DNA of 45,308 bases, taken from Candidatus Rifleibacteriota bacterium. GTDB lineage: Bacteria > Muiribacteriota > Ozemobacteria > Ozemobacterales > Ozemobacteraceae. Every line of letters begins with the position of its first letter. Position 1 is the stretch's first letter. The stretch covers positions 1-45,308 of the forward strand of contig CAJOQX010000306.1 of NCBI GenBank assembly GCA_905236865.1. The letters are read 5' to 3'. The notes under the pieces were generated by a model. That model saw only the letters and a program-made list of their open reading frames with translations, was not told the origin of the DNA and did not search any database. Below, in pieces: positions 34,798-42,937 of this stretch. The translations under genes and the position numbers were made by a program.

Positions 34798-34826
34798 TTG
34801 ATAAACAAACAAGGATAGTATAAAAT
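34798..34826 (+). promoter_or_regulatory. Promoter of the YvyF-like gene
   Basis: TTGATA (34798-34803), a 17-bp spacer and TAAAAT (34821-34826). It gives a leader of about 120 bases that contains a 25-codon uORF (34872-34949). Confidence 0.55.
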
Positions 34827-34956
34827 AGATTTACTTCGTTATAGATATTAATTATAAATTGTTGTCTAATAATGGAGTCTTTGATTTGGTTTGCCAGTCG
34901 TAGCAACTATTTATGGCTTATAAAAAAGTCATTAAAATATGAAAGGTAATAATATT

Positions 34957-35331
34957 ATGGCAGAACAGCAAGATGGAAACAATTTGATTGCTTGTAGAAT
35001 CTGTGGTCAGATTATGGTTAAAATATCTAGGGACGTATGTCCTAAATGTTTTAAAAAAGAAGAAGAACTTTTTATAAAAATCAAGTCATTTTTGAAAGCA
35101 AATCCTGGTGTATCAGTACCTCAGGTCGCTCAAAATTGTGGTTGTTCAGAAGAAGATGTTTGGGGATTTATAAAATCTGGACGTTTGGATCGTATTGGAC
35201 TAAGTAAAATTGCTCATCACTGCGAATTATGCAATTCGATAATTTATGAAGGGGTAATGTGCGATGACTGTCAAAAGAAACTTAAAAACCAGCTTAGTTC
35301 ATTGAAAAACGCCCCATATAATAGACGTTAA
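34957..35331 (+). CDS. YvyF-like zinc-ribbon protein with helical DNA-binding-like core
   Basis: A 124-residue protein. An N-terminal zinc ribbon (CRICGQIMVKISRDVCPKC), a helical middle (FIKIKSFLKANPGVSVPQVAQ then EEDVWGFIKSGRL, a MerR-like helix-turn-helix pattern) and a C-terminal ribbon (CELCNSIIYEGVMCDDC) match the YvyF/TIGR03826 family. That family is known from flagellar operons of Firmicutes and is proposed to be regulatory. No flagellar gene is nearby. ATG 34957 is chosen because AAAGG lies ten bases upstream. The track's ATG at 34939 lacks a ribosome site. It precedes the coiled-coil gene by 163 bases. Confidence 0.75.
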   Translation: MAEQQDGNNLIACRICGQIMVKISRDVCPKCFKKEEELFIKIKSFLKANPGVSVPQVAQNCGCSEEDVWGFIKSGRLDRIGLSKIAHHCELCNSIIYEGVMCDDCQKKLKNQLSSLKNAPYNRR

Positions 35332-35363
35332 TTTAAAAAAAATTATACTTTAAGTTAGAAAAG

Positions 35364-35392
35364 TTGCATTGATTTAAACTCTATGCTAGACT
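35364..35392 (+). promoter_or_regulatory. Possible extended -10 promoter
   Basis: TTGCAT (35364-35369), a 17-bp spacer and TAGACT (35387-35392) preceded by TGC. Layout resembles the candidate at 9318-9346. Would serve the coiled-coil gene and perhaps valS. Confidence 0.4.
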
Positions 35393-35494
35393 AACTAATC
35401 TATAGTTATATTTAGTATTGATATTTTACTTAAAAGGAAGTATTAATAAATATAAGTCGCTTTTTAGTAGTAAGTTTGTTTTAGGAGATCGATG

Positions 35495-37594
35495 ATGCCA
35501 GAAGCCAACGGCGAGATAAGTAATGAATTTTTCAAAAAATTGAATCAGCAGATTGTTCAAAAAGACAATCTGATTAAATTACTTCAATTACAGATTAGAA
35601 ATTTAAAAAACCAAATTGAATCTGGTGAAGCAGATAACGATAGAGCAGATGATTTACAAACAGCTCTAGAGCAGAAAAATTCTGAGCTTGAAAGTTTGCG
35701 TGTTGAGCTAGATGAACAAAAGAAACTCTGTAAAAAAATCGGTGATGAAAAAGATAGCCAAATTCGTTCTTTAAACGAAATGCTTGAAAATAACAAAAAT
35801 ATGTCCGTTGCAGAGTATGTTGAAGACCCTAAAATTGTTGAATTAGAAGATAATCTTAGAAAAATTCAATCCGACTATCACAATGTAAAAAAAGAGCTAG
35901 ATGAGTTAAAAATTGAAAAATCTGGCGTTTCTGATGAAAATTCACAACTAAAAAGCGAAATAGAAAAAATAAAAGGTGAATCAGATAATTCTTTAAAGAA
36001 AATCAGCGAGCTAAATGGATTGTTAGACAAAAAACAAGCTGAACTTCAAGCTACTACTGATGAATTAAAAGCTACTGTCGAAGAACTTAAAAGTAAGACA
36101 GAACAATTAGAAGCTGTTCCTAATGAACTAAATGCATTAAAAGATGAAGAAATTAAAAAGGCTGTTTTAGAAGCCAACAATAAAAACCAAGAACAAATAG
36201 AAAAAATTTCTCTCGAAGCTGAAACATATAAGACTCAAGTTGCAGAGCTTTCTCAACAGATGGAAGATATGCAGAAGAATCTAGAAGCAAAAGAAAAAAA
36301 TCAGATTTCTGTTGATGATGAGTTAAAAAAAGCAAATGATGAACTTAATGAAGCTAAAAATGAAATCTTAAGATTAACAGCTGAAAATGAAAAAATAAAC
36401 GATAAAGTTAATGTCTACGAAACAGAAAAGCAAGATATAAATGAACTTAAAAACAAACTTATAACTTCTGAAGAAACTGTAGACAAATTAAACAAAGAAT
36501 TAGAAAAACTAAATTCCGAAGGGGTTTCAAAAACTAAGCACGAAGAGTATATGTTGCAAATTTCTCAATTGCGTCAAACGGTTGAAGATAAAGAAGAAGA
36601 AATATCTAAACTTCAAAGAAGCCTAGAATTAAAAAGAGATGAAGTTCCATCAGTAGACAACAAAGCCTTAGAATCTCTATCTCAACAATATGCAGATCAG
36701 CTTCTTATCACTCAAAATGTTGAAAAACAATTGAGAGAAGCTAAAAACCAATTAGTTGAAAAAGAAGCTGAAATTAATATGGTTAAAAATCAGCTTGAAG
36801 AACAGAAATCTGTTAAAGTATTAGACGCACCTGTTACTTTAGATAATGATGAAACTCTCGCAAGCTTTATAGATTTCTTCGACGGATTAGATGCCGCTCT
36901 TTCAAAAAAATCTGATCCTGAACTCCAAAATTTACATAAAAAATTAATGGATAGGCTAATTATTCCTAACAAGATTAATTATATGCCTGTTATTTCAGAA
37001 GAATTTGATGTAAATAAACATATTGCAACCACCTATTTCAGAAGCGATAAATTCCCTGAACGTTGCATTGTGTTTGAAGTCGAAAAAGGTTATACCAAAG
37101 GTGATAAGGTTATTAAAAAATCTAAAGTTTGGGTTGTTCAAAACCTTTATAGATGTACTAATTGTGGTGTTGCCCAAACTAATCCAGAAAGCCGTTTTTG
37201 CCATCTTTGTGGAACTAGAATAGTTGCTCCTAATGGACTTTCAATAGATAATCTCCCTATTTTTGAACCAACTGCTACAACTTACAGTAACTTCTCTCAA
37301 AGAATGATGGAAAAAGGAGATTTAACAAAAGCCAAAGAATACATTGAATTTGGTCTAAATATCGATCCTAATTATCTGCCACTTATATTCAGTATGTCAG
37401 ACGTTTTAATAACGGAATCAAGATTCCAAGAAGCCATAGATTACTTAGAACGTGCTTATAAGATTAAACCAGATGAAAGAACAAGATTGAAGATTCAAGA
37501 AATAGAAACAAAACTCAATATATTCTCTAATGCTAGAAGCCTCAATCTCAGCTCTGAAGAATTTGATAAGTTAATACATTTAATACAGAAATAA
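35495..37594 (+). CDS. Long coiled-coil protein with zinc ribbon and TPR C-terminus
   Basis: A 699-residue cytoplasmic protein. About residues 5-450 form a long coiled coil (LKATVEELKSKTEQLEAV, heptads throughout). A globular part follows (about 460-550). Then comes a four-cysteine zinc ribbon, YRCTNCGVAQTNPESRFC plus HLCG (about 552-575), and a C-terminal TPR pair (about 600-680: DLTKAKEYIEFGLNIDPNYLP, FQEAIDYLERAYKIKPDE). The ribbon closely resembles the one at the end of the cyclase. No family is recognised; a structural or scaffold role is inferred. Two ATGs at 35492/35495 follow AGGAG; the second is better spaced. valS starts 27 bases downstream, so the two may share a transcript. Confidence 0.8.
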   Translation: MPEANGEISNEFFKKLNQQIVQKDNLIKLLQLQIRNLKNQIESGEADNDRADDLQTALEQKNSELESLRVELDEQKKLCKKIGDEKDSQIRSLNEMLENNKNMSVAEYVEDPKIVELEDNLRKIQSDYHNVKKELDELKIEKSGVSDENSQLKSEIEKIKGESDNSLKKISELNGLLDKKQAELQATTDELKATVEELKSKTEQLEAVPNELNALKDEEIKKAVLEANNKNQEQIEKISLEAETYKTQVAELSQQMEDMQKNLEAKEKNQISVDDELKKANDELNEAKNEILRLTAENEKINDKVNVYETEKQDINELKNKLITSEETVDKLNKELEKLNSEGVSKTKHEEYMLQISQLRQTVEDKEEEISKLQRSLELKRDEVPSVDNKALESLSQQYADQLLITQNVEKQLREAKNQLVEKEAEINMVKNQLEEQKSVKVLDAPVTLDNDETLASFIDFFDGLDAALSKKSDPELQNLHKKLMDRLIIPNKINYMPVISEEFDVNKHIATTYFRSDKFPERCIVFEVEKGYTKGDKVIKKSKVWVVQNLYRCTNCGVAQTNPESRFCHLCGTRIVAPNGLSIDNLPIFEPTATTYSNFSQRMMEKGDLTKAKEYIEFGLNIDPNYLPLIFSMSDVLITESRFQEAIDYLERAYKIKPDERTRLKIQEIETKLNIFSNARSLNLSSEEFDKLIHLIQK

Positions 37595-37621
37595 TTATAA
37601 AGTTTGAACGAAGGCTTAATT

Positions 37622-40288
37622 ATGTCAGAAAATGAACAAAAGCTTTTATCAAAAGCTTATGAACCAACAGAAGTTGAAAACTCAATTTATTCAAAATGGG
37701 AAGAAAAAGGCTGTTTTCACGCCCATGAAGATTCAAAAAAAGAAAAATATTCTATAGTTATTCCACCACCAAATGTTACTGGTATGCTTACAATGGGGCA
37801 TATTCTTAACAATACATTACAAGATATCCTAATTCGTTACCATAGAATGTTAGGCTTTGAAGCTATGTGGCTTCCTGGCACTGACCATGCTGGTATTGCT
37901 ACTCAAAATGTAGTTGAAAAAGCTTTAGCCAAAGAAAAACTTACAAGGCACGATTTAGGACGTGAAAAATTTGTTAATAGAGTTTGGGAATGGAAAGAAA
38001 AATACGGTGGTATTATTTTAAAACAACTCCGTAAACTTGGCTGTTCCTGTGATTGGCAAAGAGAACGCTTTACCATGGATGAAGGTCTAAGTAAAGCAGT
38101 ACAAAACACTTTTATAAAACTTTATAACGATGGTTTAATATACAAAGGCAAATATATTATTAACTGGTGTCCTCGTTGTAGGACAGCTCTCTCTGATGAA
38201 GAAAAAATACCAGAAGACACTAATGGACATCTTTGGTATATGCATTATCCTTGTAAAGATGGTAATGGCTCTATTCAAATTGCTACGACTAGACCAGAAA
38301 CCCTGTTAGGTGATACTGCTGTAGCTGTAAATCCTTCTGACGAACGTTTCAAAGACATGATTGGCAAAACTGTTGTAGTTCCATTTGTTAATCGTGAAAT
38401 ACCTGTTATAGCAGACGATTATGTTGATAAAGCCTTTGGTACTGGTGCAGTTAAAATAACTCCAGCTCATGATCCAAATGACTTTGAAGTAGGTCGCCGT
38501 CACAATCTAGCACAAATCATTGTTATGGATGAAACAGGCGTGATGAACGAAAATGCTGCCGAGTTCAAAGGAATGGATAGATTTGAAAGCAGAGAAGCAA
38601 TAGTCAAACGTCTTGAAGAAATGGGTCTTCTAGATAAAATAGAAGACCACCAATTAGCAGTCGGACATTGTGAACGTTGTAAAACTATAATTGAACCATA
38701 TCTTTCAGATCAGTGGTTTGTAAAAATGAAACCTTTAGCTGTTAAAGCTATTGAAGCTTATAAAAACGGCACTTTACGTTTTACTCCAGCTAGATGGGGT
38801 TCTGTTTATCTTCACTGGATGGAAAATATTCGTGACTGGTGTATAAGCCGCCAACTTTGGTGGGGTCATAGAATTCCTGCTTATACTTGTAGCCATTGTG
38901 GAAATGTAATTGTTTCTGCTGAACAGCCAACGAAATGTACAAAATGTAATGCAACTGAAGGAATCAATCAGGATTCAGATGTTCTAGATACTTGGTTCTC
39001 CTCTTGGTTATGGCCTTTTTCAACAATGGGGTGGCCAGACGAAACAGAAACATTAAAAAAATTCTATCCAACAGATACTCTTGTCACTGGTCCAGATATT
39101 ATTTTCTTCTGGGTTGCTAGAATGGTTATGTCTGGCTACTACTTCTTAGATAAATGTCCTTTCCATGATGTTTACTTCACAAGCATTGTTAGAGATATGA
39201 AAGGACGCAAAATGAGTAAATCTTTGGGTAATAGTCCAGACCCATTAGATATAATTGCAAAATACGGTGCAGACGCTCTGAGATATACTATTGTTTCGCT
39301 TGCTCCAGTAGGTCAAGACATTCGTTTTGCTGAAAACAAAGTCGAAATAGGAAGAAACTTTGCTAACAAACTTTGGAATGCTTCTAGATTTGTCCTTATG
39401 AATCTCGAAGGAGCTAATGTAAGTATAAATAATAAAATTCCTGATTCTGAAAAACTAAGTGAAGTTGATAGATGGATAATTTCTAGAATGAATTACACTA
39501 TAGATCAGGTTAGAAACTTGCTAGTAGAAGGTAATTTCAGATTTAACGATGCTTTAAAAGCAGTATATGAATTTATATGGAACGATTTCTGTGATTGGTA
39601 TATTGAAATGAGCAAGTCTGTCTTGTTTGGACAAGATTTAGAAAGAAAAGCTACTGTTCAACAAGTATTGCTTAGTTGCTTAGATAATGCTCTAAGAATT
39701 CTTCATCCATTTATGCCTTTTGTTACTGAAGAAATTTGGCAAAAACTTCCTGGAAGTGAAGGCTTCTTAATGAAAGCAACTTTCCCGATTGCAGACAAAG
39801 CTTCTATTGATTCTACATTAGAAGCAGAAATAAGCGATTTAATGGAAGCTGTTCGTGTCATTAGGAATATGAGAGCTTCTGCCAATATATCACCTGCAAA
39901 AAAACTAACCGTCAGAATAGTAGACAATGGCAGTCTTAGCAATGTTTATACAAAACAAGTTCAAATGATATGTGCTCTCGCTGGTGTTGAAAAATTTGAA
40001 ATAATTAAACAAAAACCAGTTGGTCACCTAGTCGGTCTTGCAGGCTCTACTGAAATATGTATCGATTTAGCTGGTGTTATAGATATTGCTGTCGAACTTG
40101 CTCGTGTTACAAAAGAAATAGAAAATACCGAAAAAAATAGGGCAAAAATTGCTTTTAAGCTAGATAATGAAAACTTTGTAAGCAAAGCTCCTATCGAAAT
40201 AGTTGAAAGAATCAGAACTGATGTTGCAGGTTATGATAAACAACTAATCAAGCTAAAAGAATACAAAAAAGAACTTGAGAATATTTAA
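37622..40288 (+). CDS. valS: Valyl-tRNA synthetase
   Basis: Class I aminoacyl-tRNA synthetase charging tRNA-Val, with editing of misactivated threonine. Signatures: PPPNVTGMLTMGHILNN (HIGH-type), the editing-domain segment ATTRPETLLGDTAVAVNP, CISRQLWWGHRIPAY, cysteine pairs (CSHCG...CTKC), DVLDTWFSSWLWPFS and KMSKSLGNSPDP. A C-terminal coiled coil (about 820-888, VTKEIENTEKNRAKI) is the tRNA-binding arm of ValRS. Length 888 is typical. ATG 37622 follows AAGG at seven bases; the track's TTG 37604 is rejected. A terminator follows. Confidence 0.98.
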   Translation: MSENEQKLLSKAYEPTEVENSIYSKWEEKGCFHAHEDSKKEKYSIVIPPPNVTGMLTMGHILNNTLQDILIRYHRMLGFEAMWLPGTDHAGIATQNVVEKALAKEKLTRHDLGREKFVNRVWEWKEKYGGIILKQLRKLGCSCDWQRERFTMDEGLSKAVQNTFIKLYNDGLIYKGKYIINWCPRCRTALSDEEKIPEDTNGHLWYMHYPCKDGNGSIQIATTRPETLLGDTAVAVNPSDERFKDMIGKTVVVPFVNREIPVIADDYVDKAFGTGAVKITPAHDPNDFEVGRRHNLAQIIVMDETGVMNENAAEFKGMDRFESREAIVKRLEEMGLLDKIEDHQLAVGHCERCKTIIEPYLSDQWFVKMKPLAVKAIEAYKNGTLRFTPARWGSVYLHWMENIRDWCISRQLWWGHRIPAYTCSHCGNVIVSAEQPTKCTKCNATEGINQDSDVLDTWFSSWLWPFSTMGWPDETETLKKFYPTDTLVTGPDIIFFWVARMVMSGYYFLDKCPFHDVYFTSIVRDMKGRKMSKSLGNSPDPLDIIAKYGADALRYTIVSLAPVGQDIRFAENKVEIGRNFANKLWNASRFVLMNLEGANVSINNKIPDSEKLSEVDRWIISRMNYTIDQVRNLLVEGNFRFNDALKAVYEFIWNDFCDWYIEMSKSVLFGQDLERKATVQQVLLSCLDNALRILHPFMPFVTEEIWQKLPGSEGFLMKATFPIADKASIDSTLEAEISDLMEAVRVIRNMRASANISPAKKLTVRIVDNGSLSNVYTKQVQMICALAGVEKFEIIKQKPVGHLVGLAGSTEICIDLAGVIDIAVELARVTKEIENTEKNRAKIAFKLDNENFVSKAPIEIVERIRTDVAGYDKQLIKLKEYKKELENI

Positions 40289-40296
40289 GACAATAT

Positions 40297-40328
40297 AAAA
40301 AACGAGGTTTTTATTAACCTCGTTTTTT
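40297..40328 (+). terminator. Rho-independent terminator after valS
   Basis: AAAAAACGAGGTT (40297-40309) pairs with AACCTCGTTTTTT (40316-40328): a 13-bp perfect stem with a T-run. Confidence 0.9.
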
Positions 40329-40355
40329 TATAATTTATACTTTTACAGAGCAAGA

Positions 40356-40709
40356 ATGGAGAAAGAATTCTATCTAAGTTTACAAGATGTGGGAGACTTA
40401 ATATATAGAGCCTCCCAAAGGTATCTTTTTAGAGAAAAAAAAGACTTGGGTATGGAGGTTTCTATACAAACCAATTCTTTACAAGAAACAATAATTCTAA
40501 GGCTAGTAGATAAATCACATCTATTAGTTAAAGTATTTCCTCATAAAAATTTTTCTCAAGAATTTGTCTATCGTATTGAAGTTTATAAAACAAGAGAAGG
40601 CGAAATGCGTGGAACGAAAATAGCATTCTTAGAAGCTTCAAGACAAGATTCTGCCGTTGTTGAAATTCAAAAATTTGTGCAAAGTTTCCTTTCTCAACTT
40701 GGTTATTAG
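40356..40709 (+). CDS. Small conserved-looking hypothetical protein
   Basis: A 117-residue soluble protein, not recognised. It starts MEKEFYLSLQDVGDLIYRAS and alternates predicted helices and strands (MEVSIQTNSLQETIILRLV, FVYRIEVYKTREGEMRGTKI), ending in an amphipathic helix (VVEIQKFVQSFLSQLGY). No signal peptide, membrane span or cysteine cluster is seen. It sits alone between the valS terminator and the TPR-membrane gene. The start has no good ribosome site; a possible TATACT -10 box (40336-40341) lies just upstream, overlapping the terminator region. Confidence 0.65.
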   Translation: MEKEFYLSLQDVGDLIYRASQRYLFREKKDLGMEVSIQTNSLQETIILRLVDKSHLLVKVFPHKNFSQEFVYRIEVYKTREGEMRGTKIAFLEASRQDSAVVEIQKFVQSFLSQLGY

Positions 40710-40875
40710 GTCTGCCTATACCATTTGTCCTGATTAGTATAGTAGGTTAAACAGTGAAAATTTTGTTCGATAAAACTTTCTTTGAGAGTTTCTTATAATT
40801 CTTGGCTATTTATAAATTTTCATTGTCTCATAACTTATAAAATATAAAAGTTTTACAATTTAAGAGGGTAATAAT

Positions 40876-42930
40876 ATGAAAAAATGCTTGCTATATATAT
40901 TTTTTTTGTTCATTAATATAGCTTGCGTTTTCGCACAAGAATCATTAGGTTCTATAGAAATAGATCTAAAATATCATCTACTAATTCAAAAAGCTGAAAG
41001 AGCTGAAAAAACAGGGAACTATGAAGAAGCTGCTCAAAGCTACCAAGAAGCTTATGAAGAATCAAATAATGTTCAGCCTTTAATGCAATTGGCTAAGCTT
41101 TACACAAGACTAGGAATGTATGATACAGCTAAAGATGTAATAGATAAAATTCCAATTAAAAAACTTCGTAAAGCTGGAAAATCTGAAGTCCACTTGTTAG
41201 AAGGCAAAATTCAAATAGCCAAAGGCAATCTCGGTGACGCACATATAGCTTTAAACAAAACTTTAAAATTAACTCCAAACAAATTTCCTGCTAAAGTTAG
41301 ATTAGCAATGATAAACCTTATAAAAGGAATGAAATCCGAAGCTGAAAAACAATTAGACAATGTTGTAATAAAGGATAATATTGAATATGATATAGATGAA
41401 TACAGATTATGTTTTGCTATTGATATGCATAATGGCAATTTTGCTAGAGCATATAAAGCCTGTGAATTAATAAGCAAAATAAATACAAAAAACAACCCTA
41501 AAATTGGCTTTTTTGAAGCTATAATGAATCAACCAATCATAATATTAGTTTCTTTTCTACCTTTGCTTTTATCAAAATATCTTGCCGTTATATATTATTT
41601 AGTAGTTTTTATGGCACTAGGATTATGTGCATCAGCTTTGTGTAAAAAATCAGCATTTTGGCAAATCTTTCTTTTCGTATTTGCAGGCATAATTTTAATG
41701 ACTTTATCTTATAATTTTTCAATAACAGATGTTTATTCAAGCTTTTTAAATGGTTATTGTTATATTTATGATGAAATGTGGATTATACCCAGATTGATTA
41801 TCGGTTCCAACCTATTTGCGTTTGCTCTCTTTATTTTATATCCTTGTTTTAAACTATTAAAAGAGGATATACGACCTGTAACTTATGAATTATTAGGGAT
41901 TTGGCTTTTCTGTTTTTTCTTCAGCAGTTTCGTCCTCTCTTTTCAAAGCAACTTACCTATTATTCAAAAACTAACCTATATGAGTATAGGTTTAATATTT
42001 AGTTTCCTCTCTTCTTTAATTATGCCTTTTGGCAAATTAGTAGTATTTAGAATTACACAATTATTAGGTTTATCTAGTTTGATAAAAATAAGTGGTGCTC
42101 AAATCACTAAAGAAAATATAAGTTTTACAGACATGAAAATTTTAGAAACAAAAATTTGGAATTATATTTCTAAAGGAGACATTGAAACCGCTTTTACAAT
42201 AGGGAAAAAAGCTTTAACCATTGATAATCAGAAAAATTTTCCTTATTTTTGGCAAGGGTTTATTTTTGCCCTAATCAACAGAGAAAACTATGAAGAAGCA
42301 ATAAACAGTATAAATAATTATTATATGATTTTTCAAGGAACAGAATATTATGAAATTGGACAAATATATGAAGCTTATATAAAAACAGAAAAAGGTGATT
42401 TTTTAACAGCTTACAAAATCATCAATTCAATTTCATCCGATAGGGCAAAATTACTAAATGCTGATGAAACGGCAATTTCTCTTTTAGTCCTAGCACGTTG
42501 TTGTTTAAATTCAGATGATGCTAATCAAGCTCATATTAATTACAATAAAGCATTAAGCACAACAAAATCTTCTTTATTAAGATACATAATATTAACAGAT
42601 ATTGCTGAATTAGATTGCAAATTAAAATATAAACAAGATATGCCAAAATGGAAAAAAATAGCTAATAATCTAAATTGCGAAGGGAAATGTCTAGCTTATA
42701 GAAGTACAATTAATTCTATAGTTGCTTATACTTCCGAAATGAAAGATGAAGCCTTTACATTAGCTTCAGAATGTCTAAATTGTAAAATTAAAACAGGAAA
42801 AGCAATAGCTTGGCTTGGACACCTGCTTTGCAAACAGGGAAAACCAAGCGAAGCTGAAAAATTGCTTTCACGAATGACAGCAGGAAGCTATTCTGCTGAA
42901 TGTTTAATGGTAGAAATTACTTCTTTGTGA
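40876..42930 (+). CDS. Exported TPR - multispan membrane - TPR protein
   Basis: A 684-residue protein. The signal sequence (CLLYIFFLFINIACVFA) is followed by periplasmic TPRs (about 35-200: AEKTGNYEEAAQSYQEAYEES). Then come about five to six membrane spans (about 215-395: IILVSFLPLLLSKYLAVIYYL, ELLGIWLFCFFFSSFVLSF) and more TPRs (about 430-670: YFWQGFIFALINRENYEEAI). The two TPR blocks would face opposite sides of the membrane if the span number is odd. No enzyme motif is seen. Start ATG 40876 follows GAGGG at seven bases. The cyclase starts seven bases after its stop, so they are almost certainly co-transcribed and may work together. Confidence 0.8.
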   Translation: MKKCLLYIFFLFINIACVFAQESLGSIEIDLKYHLLIQKAERAEKTGNYEEAAQSYQEAYEESNNVQPLMQLAKLYTRLGMYDTAKDVIDKIPIKKLRKAGKSEVHLLEGKIQIAKGNLGDAHIALNKTLKLTPNKFPAKVRLAMINLIKGMKSEAEKQLDNVVIKDNIEYDIDEYRLCFAIDMHNGNFARAYKACELISKINTKNNPKIGFFEAIMNQPIIILVSFLPLLLSKYLAVIYYLVVFMALGLCASALCKKSAFWQIFLFVFAGIILMTLSYNFSITDVYSSFLNGYCYIYDEMWIIPRLIIGSNLFAFALFILYPCFKLLKEDIRPVTYELLGIWLFCFFFSSFVLSFQSNLPIIQKLTYMSIGLIFSFLSSLIMPFGKLVVFRITQLLGLSSLIKISGAQITKENISFTDMKILETKIWNYISKGDIETAFTIGKKALTIDNQKNFPYFWQGFIFALINRENYEEAINSINNYYMIFQGTEYYEIGQIYEAYIKTEKGDFLTAYKIINSISSDRAKLLNADETAISLLVLARCCLNSDDANQAHINYNKALSTTKSSLLRYIILTDIAELDCKLKYKQDMPKWKKIANNLNCEGKCLAYRSTINSIVAYTSEMKDEAFTLASECLNCKIKTGKAIAWLGHLLCKQGKPSEAEKLLSRMTAGSYSAECLMVEITSL

Positions 42931-42937
42931 CAAATAA

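Noticed and set aside
40765-40790. Imperfect palindrome around GAAAATTTTGTTCGATAAAACTTTC upstream of the TPR-membrane gene
   Set aside because: Imperfect, AT-rich and isolated; no second copy seen.
41818-41834. TTTGCGTTTGC sequence similar to the 21-bp element
   Set aside because: It is coding (LFAFALF in the TPR-membrane protein), lacks the A-run and matches only the core.
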